Positions 49,092-58,382 of a stretch of DNA of 64,000 bases are shown here, piece after piece. This DNA is from Nucisporomicrobium flavum. GTDB taxonomy: Bacteria > Actinomycetota > Actinomycetes > Mycobacteriales > Micromonosporaceae. Location: NCBI RefSeq assembly GCF_016464385.1, contig NZ_JADMLH010000010.1:7593-71592 (forward strand), read 5' to 3'. How positions within the stretch are numbered: the first letter of the stretch is position 1; each line of letters starts with the position of its first letter. Made by a program: the position numbers and the translations under genes. The notes below the pieces were generated by a model. The model worked only from the letters and a program-made list of their open reading frames with translations, did no database searches and was not told where the DNA came from.

Positions 49092-50759
49092 CTACATCTG
49101 CGCGGGCGTCGCGATCCCGAGCAGGTCCAGCCCGCGCCGCAGGGTCCGCCCGGTCAGCAGACAGAGCGTCAACCTGCTCTCGCGTACGCCGGCCGGAGCC
49201 GTCAGCACCGGGCACTGCTCGTAGAACGCGCTGAACACACCCGCCAGCCCGGACAGGTACGTGGTCAGCCGGTGCGGCTCGAGCGACTCCCCCACCGCCA
49301 GCACGGCCGGTTCGAAGGCGAGCAGCTCCAGGGCCAGCGCCCGTTCCAGCCGGTGCCCGATCGTCACGGCCGGCGCGAAGTCACCGGCCCGGTCCAGGAT
49401 CGAGCTGATCCGGGCGTACGCGTACTGCAGGTAGGGGCCGGTGTTGCCGGTGAGGGCGAGCATCCGGTCCCAGTCGAAGACGTAGTCGGACATGCGGTCG
49501 TTGGCCAGGTCGGCGTACTTGATCGCGCCGATGCCCACCGCGGCGGCGACCTCGGGGGTGGGGGCCAGCGCGGAGGCCCTCGCGACCGCCTCGTCCAGCA
49601 GGCCGGTGAGCTTCACCGAGTCGCCCGCCCGGCTGCGGAACATCTTGCCGTCGGCGCCCAGCACCGAGCCGAAGCCGACGTGTTCCGCGCTCACCCCGTC
49701 GCCCAGCCAGCCGGCCGCCGCGGCGACCGCGTACACCATCCGGAAGTGGGTGCGCTGGGGTGCGCCGACGACGTAGAGCAGCCGGGTCGCGCCGAGGTCG
49801 CGTACCCGGTGGCGCAGGGCGGCCAGGTCGGTGGCCGCGTACCCGAAACCGCCGTCGCTCTTGCGGACGATCAGCGGGAGCGGGCCGCCGTCGCGGCCGG
49901 TGAAGCCCGCCGGGAACGCGCACAGCGCGCCGTCGCTCTCCACCAGCAGGCCCTTGGCCTGCAGCTCGTCGACGACCGACGACAGCTGGTCCTGATAGGA
50001 GCTCTCGCCGCAGAAGTCGCCCTCGGTGAGGCTCACCCCGAGCCGCTCGTACGTGTCCAGCAGGTACCGCTGCGAGGTGGCGACGAGCCGGCGCCACAGC
50101 CGCAGCGTCTCCTCGTCGCCGGCCTGCAACGTCACGACCCGCAGCCGCGACCGGGTCCGGAAGTCCTCGTCGGTGTCGAACTTGACCCGGGCCGCCTGGT
50201 AGAACGCCGTGAGGTCGCCGGCCTGTCCCGCCTCGGTGACGCCCTCGTCCCGCAGGTGCTCGATGAGCATGCCGAACGACGTGCCCCAGTCGCCGAGGTG
50301 GTTGACCCGGACGACCCGGTGCCCGAGCCATTCGAGCGTCCGGGCCAGCGCGTCGCCGATCACCGTGGAGCGCAGGTGCCCGACCGTGAGTTCCTTGGCG
50401 ACGTTGGGCCCGGAGTAGTCGACGACGACGGTCTGCGGCTCCCTGGCCGATGCCACGCCGAGCCGCGCGTCGGACACCAACCGGTCCGCGGCTTCGGCGA
50501 GCACCTCGTCGGCGACGGTCAGGTTGAGGAAGCCGGGCCCGGACACCTCGGCCGTGGCCACGCCCGCCAGGTCGGCGCGGCCGGCGACGTCCGCGGCGAT
50601 GTCCCGCGGCGGGCGGCCCAGGCTCCGGGCCAGCGGGAGCGCGGCCCCGGACTGGAAGTCGGCGAACTGCGAGCGCCGTACGGCGGGATCGACGGTCGCC
50701 TGCGCGACCTCGGCCAGCGCGGCGCCGAGCCGCGCGGAGAGCAGAGCTTCGAGATTCAT
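49092..50759 (-). CDS. argS: Arginyl-tRNA synthetase
   Basis: A 555-aa class I synthetase that charges tRNA-Arg. Residues 1-100 form the Add-1 domain typical of ArgRS. SGPNVAKELTVGHLRST at 116-132 is the HIGH-type signature, and LGADGKMFRSRAGDSVKL takes the KMSKS place, as usual for ArgRS without a canonical Lys motif. The C-terminal DALR anticodon domain (YLQYAYARISSIL, then LTTYLSGLAGVFSAFYEQCP) is complete. ATG 50759 gives MNLEALLSARLG; longer frames are out of family. It converges with the RDD gene with 3 bp between stops. Confidence 0.95.
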   Translation of the reverse strand: MNLEALLSARLGAALAEVAQATVDPAVRRSQFADFQSGAALPLARSLGRPPRDIAADVAGRADLAGVATAEVSGPGFLNLTVADEVLAEAADRLVSDARLGVASAREPQTVVVDYSGPNVAKELTVGHLRSTVIGDALARTLEWLGHRVVRVNHLGDWGTSFGMLIEHLRDEGVTEAGQAGDLTAFYQAARVKFDTDEDFRTRSRLRVVTLQAGDEETLRLWRRLVATSQRYLLDTYERLGVSLTEGDFCGESSYQDQLSSVVDELQAKGLLVESDGALCAFPAGFTGRDGGPLPLIVRKSDGGFGYAATDLAALRHRVRDLGATRLLYVVGAPQRTHFRMVYAVAAAAGWLGDGVSAEHVGFGSVLGADGKMFRSRAGDSVKLTGLLDEAVARASALAPTPEVAAAVGIGAIKYADLANDRMSDYVFDWDRMLALTGNTGPYLQYAYARISSILDRAGDFAPAVTIGHRLERALALELLAFEPAVLAVGESLEPHRLTTYLSGLAGVFSAFYEQCPVLTAPAGVRESRLTLCLLTGRTLRRGLDLLGIATPAQM

Positions 50760-50947
50760 GGTCGGGACCCCATCGACGAGACAGGGCGGGCCTGTCCGGG
50801 GCCACGAGCTTCCTGCGACACCGGCGGAGGCCCGCCGGTGGAGGACGCGTGTCAGCTCAACCGGAGGGTGGTGATCCGGCGTCGCTCGCGGTTGATGCTG
50901 AACACGGCGCGAGCCTAGCGGACGGCCCGGCGCACGCGCGAGCCACA

Positions 50948-51403
50948 ATGGCCGGCATGGGATGGGACCACGGGGAGGCCGGCGTTCTGGCGCTGCCGTC
51001 CGGCCGCCTGATACGCGGCCGGGGCCTGCGCAGACCGGTGCCCGAGGGCCCGGTGCCCGAGTTCGGCGTGTACCTGCTGGGCTCGCCACCGCCCCCGGCC
51101 GCCTGGGAGAACCGCTGGCTGCGCTGGCCCGACTTCCGACTGCCGGCCGACCGGGAACTCGCTGCGAGGCTGCTGCGCGAGGTCTGGGAGCGGGCCGCGA
51201 CGCAGCGCGTCGAGATCGCGTGCCACGGCGGCCGGGGGCGTACGGGCACGGCGCTGGCCTGCCTGGCCGTGCTCGACGGCGTGCCGCCCGCCGAGGCGGT
51301 CGACTTCGTCCGCGCGGGGTACGACCGGCGCGCGGTGGAGACGCCCTGGCAGCGTCGCTACGTACGGTCGTTCACGGCACCGGGAGCCCCGCGCCCCGGG
51401 TGA
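50948..51403 (+). CDS. Small protein-tyrosine phosphatase-like protein
   Basis: A 151-aa cytosolic phosphatase. The P-loop is CHGGRGRTG (Cys92 to Gly100), a CX5R active site, and Asp62 in RWPDFRLP may be the general acid. The fold is close to small dual-specificity or plant/fungal atypical phosphatases. Substrates could be phosphoproteins, including those made by Hanks kinases, or phosphoinositides. Two Met codons (50948, 50957) compete as start. The 3' end overlaps the convergent PilZ-receptor gene by 32 bp. Confidence 0.8.
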   Translation: MAGMGWDHGEAGVLALPSGRLIRGRGLRRPVPEGPVPEFGVYLLGSPPPPAAWENRWLRWPDFRLPADRELAARLLREVWERAATQRVEIACHGGRGRTGTALACLAVLDGVPPAEAVDFVRAGYDRRAVETPWQRRYVRSFTAPGAPRPG

Positions 51404-53429
51404 GCCCGTCCACCCAGCGGTCCAGCCGTTCGGCGGTGGCGGGGTCACCGGGGACGAGCTGCAGGCCCGCCTCGCGGGGTTCGTCCCCCTCGCCGACGTT
51501 CTCCACCCGCCCGGGGATCGGGCCGGGACCGTCGGCGCCGCCCAGCCCGTCGACGTCCACCAGCTCCCCGGTACGCAGGCCCGCGCCGGCCGGGAGGCGC
51601 ACCCGGATGCCGCCCGTGCTGATGTTGCGCAGCTCGGCCTCGACCGGGTCCTGACCGCGGCGGCGCAGCCGGACGGTGCCGGCCGCGACGACCCGCTCGG
51701 TACGCCGGCGCTCCAGCTGGGCGGCGAGCCCGGACATCTCCTCGACCCGCTCGATGGTCCGGCCCATCCGGTCGGTCAGCCGCCCCACGACCGCGCCCTG
51801 GTCCGCGGCGACCTCCCGCAGCGAGGTGGCGGCGCCGCCCACGCTCGCGATGCCGGCGACCATCGCGGCGATCGCCTCGGCCATCTCCGCGGTGTCCCGC
51901 TCGAGGTCGCCGATCGTGCGGGTGATCTGCTCGGTGGAGTCGGAGGTGCTCGTGGCCAGCTCCTTGACCTCGTCCGCGACGACCGTGAACCCCTGCCCCA
52001 GCTCGCCGGCGCGGGCCGCCTCGATGGTCGCGTTGAGCGCCAGCAGGCGGGTCTGCCCCGCGATGCCCTGCACGAGCGAGGCGGTGGCGGCCACCCGGCG
52101 CAGGCTCTCCTCGAGGGAGGTGATCACGTCCTCGGCGCGCCGGGCGTGGGCCACGGCCGCCGTGGTGGCCGCGTCGGTCGCGGAGATTCCCTGGTCGATC
52201 GTCGCCGAGGCCGCGCGGACGTCGCCGACCTGCTCGGTGACCAGCCGCAGCTCCTCGGCGATCACCGACGTGGACTCGTCGATGATGGCCTGAGCGCGGT
52301 CGCGCAGCCGCAGCTCCGCCTGGCGCTGGTGCTGGAAGCTGACCCGTACCTGCTCCTCCCGGATCGTCTGCGCCGTCCGCAGCTCCTCCTCCTGGGCGAG
52401 CATGCGGCCCCGGGCCGCCGCGACCGCCCGGCCGATGTCGCCGAGCTCGTCGCGGCCCGCCGGCAGCGCCCGGTCGCCGAGATCACCGTCGGCGATCGCA
52501 CCGACGCCCCGGACGGTGAGGGCGACGTCGTGCCGCGTACGCCACAGCACGCCGGCGGCGAACCAGGCCGCGAGCACGAAACCGGCGGCGGTGATGCTGA
52601 GCACGACGAGCCGCTGCCGCCCGAAGCCGTCGATCCGCGTGTCGAGCAGGTCGTCCAGCGCGTCGGCGAGGGGCGCGACGGCGCCGCGCAGGGCGGTGGC
52701 CGCCGCGCGGACATCGGCGGGCCCCGGGTCGGCGAGCGAGCCGGTGAGCGTGGTGGCGAGCGCGCTCACCACGGTGGACGCCTGCGTGACAGCGCTCAAC
52801 CGGCCGCCGAGCCCGTCCGCGCGGGTGCTCGCGTCGGCCGTGGCGACGTCGTACGCCAGGCTGTCGGCCGCCGCGGAGAGCTCACCGGCCCGGACGGCCT
52901 GGTTCGCCACGGCCGCGTTGCCGTCCACGGTGTCCGCGGCGGCCGCCTTCGCCGCCGCGACGAGCGCCCTCGGCAGCTGCACGATCTGGGCGTCCATGAC
53001 GTAGAAGGAGTCGAGGTCGGGGTCGAGGATCAGGTTGGACCTGTTCCCGGCCTCGGTGACGAGCGCGGCCAGCGCCGAGGCGAGCGCCAGCCGTTGCGGT
53101 GCCGTGGCGGGCGGCTGGGCGGGAACCGCCTCGAGCGCCGCGCTCAGGCCCAGCCCGGGGTGCCGGCCCACCGCGGCCCGGACGGCGCCGAGATCGGGCA
53201 GCCCGCCGGCCACCGTGTCGGCGAGCGCCAGCAGGGCCGGGCGCACCACGTCCACGCCGTCGTGCTCGGCGGCGCTGAACGCGATTTTGGTACGGACCTC
53301 CTGGACATAGCCGTACGTGGCGGCGACGCCCGGGACCATCAGGACCAGCACGAGCGTCCCGAGCCGCACGCTGGTCTTCATCCGGTCCGCGGCCGCCAGG
53401 ACCGGGCGCAGGGCGGCGGGCGTGGCCAT
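51372..53429 (-). CDS. Chemoreceptor-like protein with C-terminal PilZ domain
   Basis: A 685-aa signalling protein. A transmembrane helix at about 20-40 and another at about 280-300 enclose a large helical sensor of roughly 240 residues. HAMP follows (RGVGAIADGDLGDRALPAGR), then a methyl-accepting hairpin with the conserved tip AGQTRLLALNATIEAARAGE and GQGFTVVADEVKELATSTSD. After the coiled coil a PilZ domain starts at RRRTER, with the second c-di-GMP motif NISTGG about 35 residues later. RxxxR plus (D/N)xSxxG is the c-di-GMP signature. It thus joins receptor output to c-di-GMP. It converges with the phosphatase gene. Confidence 0.88.
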   Translation of the reverse strand: MATPAALRPVLAAADRMKTSVRLGTLVLVLMVPGVAATYGYVQEVRTKIAFSAAEHDGVDVVRPALLALADTVAGGLPDLGAVRAAVGRHPGLGLSAALEAVPAQPPATAPQRLALASALAALVTEAGNRSNLILDPDLDSFYVMDAQIVQLPRALVAAAKAAAADTVDGNAAVANQAVRAGELSAAADSLAYDVATADASTRADGLGGRLSAVTQASTVVSALATTLTGSLADPGPADVRAAATALRGAVAPLADALDDLLDTRIDGFGRQRLVVLSITAAGFVLAAWFAAGVLWRTRHDVALTVRGVGAIADGDLGDRALPAGRDELGDIGRAVAAARGRMLAQEEELRTAQTIREEQVRVSFQHQRQAELRLRDRAQAIIDESTSVIAEELRLVTEQVGDVRAASATIDQGISATDAATTAAVAHARRAEDVITSLEESLRRVAATASLVQGIAGQTRLLALNATIEAARAGELGQGFTVVADEVKELATSTSDSTEQITRTIGDLERDTAEMAEAIAAMVAGIASVGGAATSLREVAADQGAVVGRLTDRMGRTIERVEEMSGLAAQLERRRTERVVAAGTVRLRRRGQDPVEAELRNISTGGIRVRLPAGAGLRTGELVDVDGLGGADGPGPIPGRVENVGEGDEPREAGLQLVPGDPATAERLDRWVDGLTRGAGLPVP

Positions 53430-53582
53430 CGCGGCCGCTACAGCTCGTCGGCCGAGGTCATCCGCATGCCCCCGATTGCACCACGCGAACGCGCCGGTTC
53501 CGGCCGTTTTCGCCGGGAAGGCGACATCCCGTGGACCGGCCGGGCCTTATCGTGGAGGCGGTCCGCCGCCGAAGGGATGACG

Positions 53583-54026
53583 ATGATCACGATCTCGCGC
53601 ACCTTCACCGTCGCGGCGCCGGTCCCGGCCGTGCTGGCGTACCTGCGCGACCTCGGCAACAGCGCCGAGTGGGACCCGGCGGGCCGGCGCACCACCCGGG
53701 TCGGCGCGGGACCGGTCGCCGTCGGCGCCAGCTGGCACGGCGAGTCGCGGATCCTGGGCATCCGCGCCGAGCTGACGTACACGCTCGTCGAGGCCGCCGG
53801 TGACCGCCTCGTCTTCGCCGGGCACAGCGAGGGCGCCGGCTCCACCGAGACGATCACCGTCCGGCCCGCCCCGGCCGGCGCCGAGGTCACGTACCGCGTG
53901 GACCTGGAGGTGCACGGGCTCGCGAAGCTCGCGGCGCCGGTGTTGCGCCTGGAGCTCGAGAAACTGGGCACCGGCAGCGCCGGCCGGCTGACCGCGATCC
54001 TCAACGGGCTGGCCCAGGCCGCCTGA
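53583..54026 (+). CDS. SRPBCC (START-like) family protein
   Basis: A 147-aa ligand-binding fold with MITISRTFTVAAPVPAVLAY, then LRDLGNSAEWDPAGRRTTRV, GASWHGESRILGIRAELTYT and the closing long helix LAKLAAPVLRLELEKLGTGS. SRPBCC proteins bind hydrophobic ligands in polyketide, lipid or stress contexts; none is indicated. ATG 53583 has GAAGGG 6 nt upstream and is preferred to the ATG at 53577. It converges with the methyltransferase gene with 1 bp between stops. Confidence 0.85.
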   Translation: MITISRTFTVAAPVPAVLAYLRDLGNSAEWDPAGRRTTRVGAGPVAVGASWHGESRILGIRAELTYTLVEAAGDRLVFAGHSEGAGSTETITVRPAPAGAEVTYRVDLEVHGLAKLAAPVLRLELEKLGTGSAGRLTAILNGLAQAA

Positions 54027-54027
54027 G

Positions 54028-54840
54028 TCACGCCCGGGTGGCCAGCACCTCCACGTACGCCGACGGGATCTTCACCGTGCCGTCCCCGGCGACGTCGTAG
54101 CGCCGCACGAGGTCGACGAGGTCCGCGTACAGCAGCTTGCCGTCGTCCTCGCCGAGCGCCTCGAAGGCCTTGAGCGTGGGCCCGTACCAGGACCGGAAGT
54201 AGTCGGTGAAGGCCTCCGCGGAGGCGAACCGGAACACGAAGTCGCGCCGGTTCAGCCGCAGCTCGCTCACCCGGTCGCCGAGCAGCTCCCGCAGCCGCGG
54301 CTCGGTGCCCCACTCCACGGGGGCGCGGACGCCCGGCGGTGGCGGCACCCGCCGGCCCACCGTGCGGAACAGGTCGCCGATGAACCCGTCCGGCGTCCAG
54401 TTGGCCAGCGCGATCGTCCCGCCGGGCCGGCACACCCGGGTCAGCTCGGCGGCCGCCCGCTCCTGGTCCGGCGCGAACATCACGCCGACGACCGAGAACA
54501 CCGCGTCCCACTCGCCGTCGTCGCAGGGCAGGTTCTCGGCGTCGGCCTCGGTGAAGCGGACCGGCAGGTGCTCGGCGGCGGCCCGGGCGCGGGCCCGCTC
54601 CAGCAGGCCGGGTACGTAGTCGACGCCGACCACCTCGCACAGGCAGCGGGCGGCGGCGATCGCGGCGTTGCCCGTACCCGTGGCGACGTCGAGGACCCGC
54701 GAGCCGGCGGAGAGGTCGGCGGACTGCACGAGCAGCTCGGAGATGGGCTGGATGAGGGCCGCCACCGCGCCGTAGTCGCCGCTGGCCCAGGTCTTCTGCT
54801 GGCGTGCCTTGATGCCGTCCAGCGTGGGAGAAGTCGTCAT
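54028..54840 (-). CDS. SAM-dependent methyltransferase (UbiE/MenG-like)
   Basis: A 270-aa class I methyltransferase. SRVLDVATGTGNAAIAAARC is motif I and VVGVDYVPGLLERARARA motif II. FTEADAENLPCDDGEWDAVF and RVCRPGGTIALANW are motifs III and post-III, as in the UbiE-type group. The substrate is unknown. ATG 54840 is chosen by the usual MTTSPTLDGIKARQQKTWAS start; the ribosome site is weak. It lies 29 bp downstream of the LuxR-type regulator gene on the same strand and could be its co-transcribed target. Confidence 0.88.
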   Translation of the reverse strand: MTTSPTLDGIKARQQKTWASGDYGAVAALIQPISELLVQSADLSAGSRVLDVATGTGNAAIAAARCLCEVVGVDYVPGLLERARARAAAEHLPVRFTEADAENLPCDDGEWDAVFSVVGVMFAPDQERAAAELTRVCRPGGTIALANWTPDGFIGDLFRTVGRRVPPPPGVRAPVEWGTEPRLRELLGDRVSELRLNRRDFVFRFASAEAFTDYFRSWYGPTLKAFEALGEDDGKLLYADLVDLVRRYDVAGDGTVKIPSAYVEVLATRA

Positions 54841-54869
54841 GGGAACGACGCTAGGAACCGCCGGTGGGC

Positions 54870-57452
54870 TCACGCGTGGGGAGGATTCCCCATCTTCGGG
54901 GATCGGCGCCGGGCGATCGCGGCGGCCTGACCCCGCGACGGTACGCCCAGCTTCGCCAGCACCGCCGACACGTGATGCCCGACGGTCTTGGCCGACAGCG
55001 ACAGCCGGACCGCGATCTCGGCGTCGCTGAGGCCGTCGGCGAGCAGCCCCAGCACCTCCCGCTGCCGGGCGGTGAGCCCGGCCGGGTCGGCGACGGTCGC
55101 CGGGCGAGGTCCGCGGGGCACCGGGGCGCCGCGCCGCCGCAGCTCCGCGCGCACCCGCCGGGCAGTGGCCGCCGCCCCGAGCCGGTCGAACACCCGCAGC
55201 GCCCGGCCGGCTTCGTCGTCATCGCCGCACGCCAGGGCCTCCGCCGCCGCGTACTCGCACCCGCGGCGCTCCCACTCCGCGGCGGCGCCGGCCACGTCCC
55301 CCTCGATCAGCAGCCGGTACGGCTCCGCGATCCCGTCGACGACGGCCGGCCCACCGCACCGCCACTGCCAGTACGCGAGCCGCCCGGCCAGCCACGGGTG
55401 CCCGACCCGTACGGCCAGCGGCAGCCCCCGGCGCACCTCGTCCAGCGCCCGCCGCGGATCACCGGCGATCCAGTGGTGCTCGGCGAGCGCGGCCGCCACC
55501 GGGCCCACGAACTGCAGCTCGCCGGCCTCGTACGCGGACCCCGCCGCCGCCTCCAGCAGGCCCGTCGAGTCCGGCGCGCCGCGACGCGACCACAGCAGAC
55601 CGAGCGTCACCTGGGCCGGGCAGCGGAACGGCCCGCGCTGCGGTGGCCCCGCGAGCCCCTGGGACGCGTCGTTCTCGGCGCCCGGCCAGTCGCCGCGGGC
55701 CAGCCGGACGGTCGCGCGGTAGCCGAGCAGGTGCCGGGCGTACCCGCCGAGCTCGCGGGCCTCGGCGTAGGCCAGCACCCGGTCCAGCACCTCCTGCGCC
55801 ACGTCGAGCTCGTACCACTCGACGGCGATGCCGGCCCGGTTCACCAGGGCCCGGACGGCGTGGTCGTCCAGCCCGGCGGCGGCCGCCACCCGGTGCGCGC
55901 GTTCCAGCTCGTCGCCGCCGGCCGGGTCGCCACGCTGGAGCCGGGCGGAGCCCACGTTGACCAGGGCGTGCACCTCGGTGTCCAGGTCACCGGAGCGGCG
56001 GGCCAGCTCGATCGCCCGTTCGCCCCAGGCGACCGCGGTGTCGTCGTTGGCGAGCATCCGCAGCTGGGACAGGTTGCTGTACGCCATCGCCAGCTGGGGT
56101 CCCGGGCCGAGCGGCTCGAGCACGTCGACCGCCCGTGCGCCGGCCGCCCGCGCCTGCTCCGTACGCCCCGTCCACCACGACAGCCGCGACACCCAGCGCA
56201 GGTTCTCGCCGGTCAGTGCCGTGTCGCCGGCCGCCTCCCGGACCGTCAGCGCCTCCTGCCGGGCCCGCAGCGCCTCCTCGTTCAGCCCGGCCAGGTACGC
56301 CACCGTCGCGTACGCCTCCAGCAGCCCGGCCCGCTGCTCGTCCGGCACGCCCGCCGCATGCCGCAGCGCGGTCTCGTAGTGCGCGACGGCCTGCCGGTTG
56401 GCGCCCAGCGCGGCGGCGCGGCGGGCGGCGACGGGGGCCCACCGCAGCACCGCGGCGGCGAGGCCGGCGTGGTGGGCGTGGTGCACGAGCCGGGCCGGGT
56501 CGACGCCGGGGTCGCCGTCGAGCCGGGCGAGGATGCCGGCGTGCAGGGCGGCGCGGCGTACGGGCGACAGCGACTCCTCGACCGCGCGGCGCAGCAGCTC
56601 GTGCCGGAACGCCACCCCGTCCGCCGTGGCGGTGAGGACCCCGCCGGCCAGGCACTCGTCGACGCCCGCGGCGTGACCGGCGAGCAGGGCCGGTTCGGCG
56701 TGCGCGGGCACCACGGACACCAGCGCGGCGGCGTCGCGGGCGGCGGGTGACAGCGCGTGCAGGCGGGACAGCACGAGGTCGCGTACGGTTGCCGGCACCC
56801 CGGAGCCGGCGGCCGCCAGCACCTCGGTGACCAGTAGCGGGTTGCCGCCGGTCTGCGCGTACACCGGGGCGGCGTCCCGGCCGGCCAGGCCCGCGAGCTC
56901 GGCGACGGCACCGGCCGACAGCGGCGGCAGCGTCAACCGGTGGACCGGGCCGCGGGGCAGTCCGGCGAGGACACCGCGCAGCGGGTGGTCCGGGCCCAGC
57001 TCGTCGTCGCGGTACGTGAGCAGCAGCAGCGCCCGGCACAGCGACAACCGGCGGCCGAGGAACGCGACGAGGTCCAGGGTGGCCTCGTCCGCCCAGTGCA
57101 GGTCCTCCATGACCACCACCGGGCGGCGGGCCTGCCGGGGACCGTCGAGGGCGTCCAGCACCGCGTCGAAGATCGCCCCCCGGTCGCCGTCGCCGAGGCG
57201 TTCCCGCAGCTCGCCGCCGGCCTGCTTCGCGATGTCGTGCACCGGCCCGAGCGCACGCGGGGTGAGCAGCGGGTCGCAGGCGCCCCACAGCACCCGGGCC
57301 CGCGGCCGCACCGACCGGGTGAACTCGGCGGCCAGGCTGGACTTGCCGGCGCCCGCCTCACCGGCGACGAGCGCGATCCGGCCGCCGCCCGCGCTCTGCG
57401 CCTGCAGCCTGGTCAGATCGGCCAGTGCGCCGTCGCGTTCCAGCAGCCCCAT
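54870..57452 (-). CDS. LAL-type (large ATP-binding LuxR) transcriptional regulator
   Basis: An 860-aa regulator. An N-terminal AAA/NACHT-like ATPase has Walker A GEAGAGKSS (31-39) and an acidic Walker B-like VVVMEDLHWADEATLDLV. A long TPR-like helical array fills the middle (ALRARQEALTVREAAGDTAL and many ALV/AHR units). At the end is a LuxR helix-turn-helix: LTARQREVLGLLADGLSDAE, IAVRLSLSAKTVGHHVSAVL. LAL proteins often activate specialised metabolism. It begins 7 bp after the APH-type kinase gene and is followed by the methyltransferase, so the three probably form one operon. Confidence 0.92.
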   Translation of the reverse strand: MGLLERDGALADLTRLQAQSAGGGRIALVAGEAGAGKSSLAAEFTRSVRPRARVLWGACDPLLTPRALGPVHDIAKQAGGELRERLGDGDRGAIFDAVLDALDGPRQARRPVVVMEDLHWADEATLDLVAFLGRRLSLCRALLLLTYRDDELGPDHPLRGVLAGLPRGPVHRLTLPPLSAGAVAELAGLAGRDAAPVYAQTGGNPLLVTEVLAAAGSGVPATVRDLVLSRLHALSPAARDAAALVSVVPAHAEPALLAGHAAGVDECLAGGVLTATADGVAFRHELLRRAVEESLSPVRRAALHAGILARLDGDPGVDPARLVHHAHHAGLAAAVLRWAPVAARRAAALGANRQAVAHYETALRHAAGVPDEQRAGLLEAYATVAYLAGLNEEALRARQEALTVREAAGDTALTGENLRWVSRLSWWTGRTEQARAAGARAVDVLEPLGPGPQLAMAYSNLSQLRMLANDDTAVAWGERAIELARRSGDLDTEVHALVNVGSARLQRGDPAGGDELERAHRVAAAAGLDDHAVRALVNRAGIAVEWYELDVAQEVLDRVLAYAEARELGGYARHLLGYRATVRLARGDWPGAENDASQGLAGPPQRGPFRCPAQVTLGLLWSRRGAPDSTGLLEAAAGSAYEAGELQFVGPVAAALAEHHWIAGDPRRALDEVRRGLPLAVRVGHPWLAGRLAYWQWRCGGPAVVDGIAEPYRLLIEGDVAGAAAEWERRGCEYAAAEALACGDDDEAGRALRVFDRLGAAATARRVRAELRRRGAPVPRGPRPATVADPAGLTARQREVLGLLADGLSDAEIAVRLSLSAKTVGHHVSAVLAKLGVPSRGQAAAIARRRSPKMGNPPHA

Positions 57453-57459
57453 GCGGCCC

Positions 57460-58365
57460 TCACGTCTCCCACTCCGGGAGCAGCCACGCGGCCGCGGCCC
57501 GCAGCTGGCCCAGGTTCTCGTCCACCCAGCCCTCGGTGAGCGACTCGGTGCCCCGCATGGCCGGCTTCGCGTACAGGTGAAAGTGCAGGTAGCCGACGCG
57601 CAGCAGGACGTCGAGCCAGGGCAGGGCCTCGACCGCCTCCTCGGGCAGCTCCCGGACCGTACGGTATCCGGCCAGGAACGCCGGCCACTGCGGGGTCGCC
57701 GCGACCGGGCTGAGGTCGGTGGCCAGCCAGTTCTCCGCGGCGCAGTCGAGGTCGTAGAAGATCAGGCGGTCGCCGTCGGCGTGCACGTTGTCCAGGGTGA
57801 CGTCGCCGTGGCAGACGCCGCGCTCGAGCCCGGCGCCGGCGATCCGGCTCGCGGCCTCGGCGGTGAGAGCGGCGGTGACGTGGCGGTCCTCCGGGTCGGG
57901 CAGCCGGGCGAGGACGCCGTCGAGCAGCGTCACCGGGTCCACCGCGGCCGGGGCGGCGAATCCGGCCGCCGCCTCGTGGAACGCGGCGGTGGCGACGCCG
58001 AAGCGGCGGTAGAGGTCGTCGCTGCGCGGCTTCCGCGGCTTGGCGCCGGGGGCCCACTCCCACAGGGTGAAGGCCCGCGGGCCCTCGGCCGCCGCGATCG
58101 TGCCCGCCAGGCTGCCGTCGGCCAGGGGGATGCCCTGCGCGACGCCGGCGCCGACGTGGGCGGCCAGCGCGACCTCCCGGTCCGCCGCGTCGTGGCCGGC
58201 CCGGTAGAGCTTCAGCGCGAACCGGCCCGCCGGGGTGTCGACGCGGTAGACGTCGTTGATGAGCGAGCGCAGGAGCACGCAGCCGGAGACCTCCAGCCCG
58301 TACGCCCGCGCCACCGTCGACGCCAGCCAGGACGGGTCCACGATCGACCGCAGCGTCGGCACCAT
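57460..58365 (-). CDS. APH-type phosphotransferase family protein
   Basis: A 301-aa kinase-like fold of the aminoglycoside/choline/homoserine kinase group. RFALKLYRAGHDAADREVAL holds the ATP-binding Lys and partner Glu. GVCHGDVTLDNVHADGDRLI is the catalytic loop with HGD, and FYDLDCAAENWLATDL carries the metal-binding Asp. The substrate may be an antibiotic, sugar or amino acid. It starts the putative APH-LuxR-methyltransferase operon at ATG 58365. Confidence 0.87.
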   Translation of the reverse strand: MVPTLRSIVDPSWLASTVARAYGLEVSGCVLLRSLINDVYRVDTPAGRFALKLYRAGHDAADREVALAAHVGAGVAQGIPLADGSLAGTIAAAEGPRAFTLWEWAPGAKPRKPRSDDLYRRFGVATAAFHEAAAGFAAPAAVDPVTLLDGVLARLPDPEDRHVTAALTAEAASRIAGAGLERGVCHGDVTLDNVHADGDRLIFYDLDCAAENWLATDLSPVAATPQWPAFLAGYRTVRELPEEAVEALPWLDVLLRVGYLHFHLYAKPAMRGTESLTEGWVDENLGQLRAAAAWLLPEWET

Positions 58366-58382
58366 GGTTGCGACCGTACGGG

